Shown in pieces: positions 62,753 through 64,000 of a DNA stretch of 64,000 nucleotides. The notes below the pieces were generated by a model. It did no database searches. It was not told where the DNA came from and was given only the letters and a program-made list of their open reading frames with translations. Position 1 is the first letter of the stretch, and each line of letters opens with the position of its first letter. This stretch comes from CAVQBP01 sp963740945 (GTDB lineage Bacteria > Bacteroidota > Ignavibacteria > Ignavibacteriales > Ignavibacteriaceae), in NCBI GenBank assembly GCA_963740945.1, contig CAVUGE010000029.1, forward strand, positions 1 through 64,000, written 5' to 3'. The position numbers were made by a program, and so were the translations under genes.

Positions 62753-64000
62753 GTGAAAATACAAAACATAATTATCGGAATTCTTGTATTAGTTATAGCA
62801 GTAATTTCATACCTATGGCTTGGAAGTTCAAGTAAAAGCAGCGCGGCTAATATTAGTAACAGTTCCAAACAAACTGCACAAAAAGAGAGAAAAGTACTTT
62901 ACTGGCGTGCACCCATGAATCCAAGTGAGGTTTATGATCATCCTGGCAAATCGAAAATGGGAATGGATTTAGTACCTGTTTATGAAGACGAAGCTTCAGG
63001 CAATGGTGTTGTAACAATAAGCGGTGCAGTTCAACAGAATATGAATGTTAAAACTGCAGTTGTGGAAGACAAAGATTTAAGCTCTCAGGTGGTTACTAAT
63101 GGGATTCTCATTGTTGATGAGCAGAATGAATATATTGTTACTACAAGAGTAAATGGCTGGATAGAAAAATTATATGTGAACTATACAGGTCAAGTTGTCA
63201 ATAAAGGTGAAAAATTGATGGACATTTATTCTCCTGAGCTCGTAGCAGCTGAACAAGAATTGCTGACAGCCCTTTCTTATCAATCTACAGTAAAAAATTC
63301 TAAGATTAATGAAGCCGCTGCAAGCGGAGATGAATTGTTAAAAAACGCAGTTGCAAAATTAGAATTGCTTGAAATCCCTGATAATGAAATTGAAAGGATA
63401 AAAGAGACAAAAGATGTAAAAACATATATGACACTTTATGCTCAAAAAAGCGGTACTGTTATATTGAAGAATGTTGTGGAAGGTCAGAAAATTATGGCTG
63501 GCGCACCTTTGCTTCATATTGCAAACCTTTCGAATTTATGGTTAACAGCCGATATCTATGAATATGAACTCCCTAAAATAAAATTAGGTTCACCGGCTGA
63601 TATTACTTTTAATTTTTTCCCTGGTAAGACTTTTAGAAGTAAGATTTCTTTTATCTACCCCACCCTTGATAATAAAACAAGAACTATTAAAGTTAGGTTT
63701 GATATGCCGAATTATAATAACGAACTAAAACCTTCGATGTTTGCTAATGTAGTTATAAAAGGAAGAAGCCTTGAAAATTACCCGGCAGTTCCAGAACAGG
63801 CAGTGTTAAGAAGCGGCCAGAAAAATATTATTATACTTGATTTGGGTAACGGTAAATTCAAACCTATAGAAGTAACACTTGGCGATTATTCGGATGGATA
63901 TTACCAGGTTCTTAAAGGAATTGCTTTAGGTGATACAATTGTTACATCTGCACAATTCCTAATTGATTCCGAAAGCAACCTCAGAGCAGCATTATCTCAA
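62753..64000 (+). CDS. RND efflux periplasmic adaptor, CusB-like with heavy-metal-binding domain (3'-partial)
   Basis: The open frame runs from a GTG (62753), with GGAG upstream, to the window edge: 416 codons without stop. An N-terminal membrane anchor (about 6-23) precedes a heavy-metal-binding domain at 49-79 (YWRAPMNPSEVYDHPGKSK, then MGMDLVPVYED) with methionine and histidine ligands. The lipoyl/hairpin part (VNGWIEKLYVNYTGQVVNKGEKLMDIYSPEL by positions 131-161), the beta-barrel and membrane-proximal domain (LIDSESNLRAAL near the edge) follow. The CusA-type pump gene presumably follows outside the window. Confidence 0.92.
   Translation, partial: MKIQNIIIGILVLVIAVISYLWLGSSSKSSAANISNSSKQTAQKERKVLYWRAPMNPSEVYDHPGKSKMGMDLVPVYEDEASGNGVVTISGAVQQNMNVKTAVVEDKDLSSQVVTNGILIVDEQNEYIVTTRVNGWIEKLYVNYTGQVVNKGEKLMDIYSPELVAAEQELLTALSYQSTVKNSKINEAAASGDELLKNAVAKLELLEIPDNEIERIKETKDVKTYMTLYAQKSGTVILKNVVEGQKIMAGAPLLHIANLSNLWLTADIYEYELPKIKLGSPADITFNFFPGKTFRSKISFIYPTLDNKTRTIKVRFDMPNYNNELKPSMFANVVIKGRSLENYPAVPEQAVLRSGQKNIIILDLGNGKFKPIEVTLGDYSDGYYQVLKGIALGDTIVTSAQFLIDSESNLRAALSQ

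Noticed and set aside
1..64000. Prophage, insertion sequence or integrated plasmid
   Set aside because: No transposase, integrase, phage structural or replication-initiator gene was found; the miniature elements are non-coding.

Overview
The window is a low-GC, gene-dense stretch of a Gram-negative bacterial chromosome. The best guess is a member of the Ignavibacteria (Chlorobi/Bacteroidota side). Support comes from the type IX secretion sorting tail with the NYPNPFNPST motif on the secreted sugar dehydrogenase, lipopolysaccharide genes (kdsB, lpxA), a TonB-dependent receptor, large beta-barrel surface proteins, MORN/YwqK-repeat proteins and many TTG/GTG starts. This assignment is from memory of the families. 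No rRNA, tRNA, transposase, integrase or phage gene was seen.

Layout. 1-3216: the 3' part of a giant outer-membrane protein, cut by one in-frame TAG. 3221-3594: short-period microsatellites. 3628-4105: a frameshifted NUDIX hydrolase. 4390-8706: sugar kinase, mtnA, recO and an HtrA protease. 8798-10961 (minus): TonB-dependent receptor with a broken signal peptide. 11041-11912: about 17 copies of a 52-bp tandem repeat. 12039-17476: a five-gene molybdenum hydroxylase set (Tat-exported Fe-S subunit, Mo subunit, FAD subunit, MocA-like and XdhC-like maturation proteins), organised like the E. coli periplasmic aldehyde oxidoreductase paoABCD. 17572-24159: housekeeping genes (nrnA, pepA, M48 protease, plsC, gatC, kdsB, HIT protein, B12-binding subunit). 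24345-28921: gap, pgk, rhomboid protease and two lipoproteins. 28866-31532 (minus): recQ. 31764-38537: ABC exporter pair with a lipoprotein, 3-hydroxyacyl-CoA dehydrogenase plus acetate kinase, lpxA and an atypical SDR. 38616-46222 (minus): T9SS sugar dehydrogenase, very large GH13 enzyme, broken esterase and an OmpA-like protein. 46689-52940: mutS, DUF1684 lipoprotein, and DAHP synthase and prephenate dehydrogenase separated by a VapBC-type module. 53054-56337: MORN protein and aguB-aguA. 56343-58064 (minus): asparagine-synthase-like protein. 58284-60613: dnaB and a DUF1460 amidase. 60943 to the right edge: start of a metal-efflux locus (HYC_CC_PP-like protein, TolC-type channel, CusB-type adaptor running off the window).

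The clearest unusual signals are structural. There is a three-subtype 52-bp array between two divergent loci. Two families of roughly 105-150 bp miniature inverted-repeat elements lie in spacers, one of them between gap and pgk. Unrelated short-period repeats fill many intergenic gaps. Four genes carry an apparent single lesion: one amber codon and three one-base frameshifts, two of them in A/T homopolymers. These could be residual sequencing errors or real decay. The esterase also lacks its expected nucleophile, which favours real decay there. I did not find a convincing wholly new multi-gene system; the repeat structures are the strongest candidates for undescribed biology.
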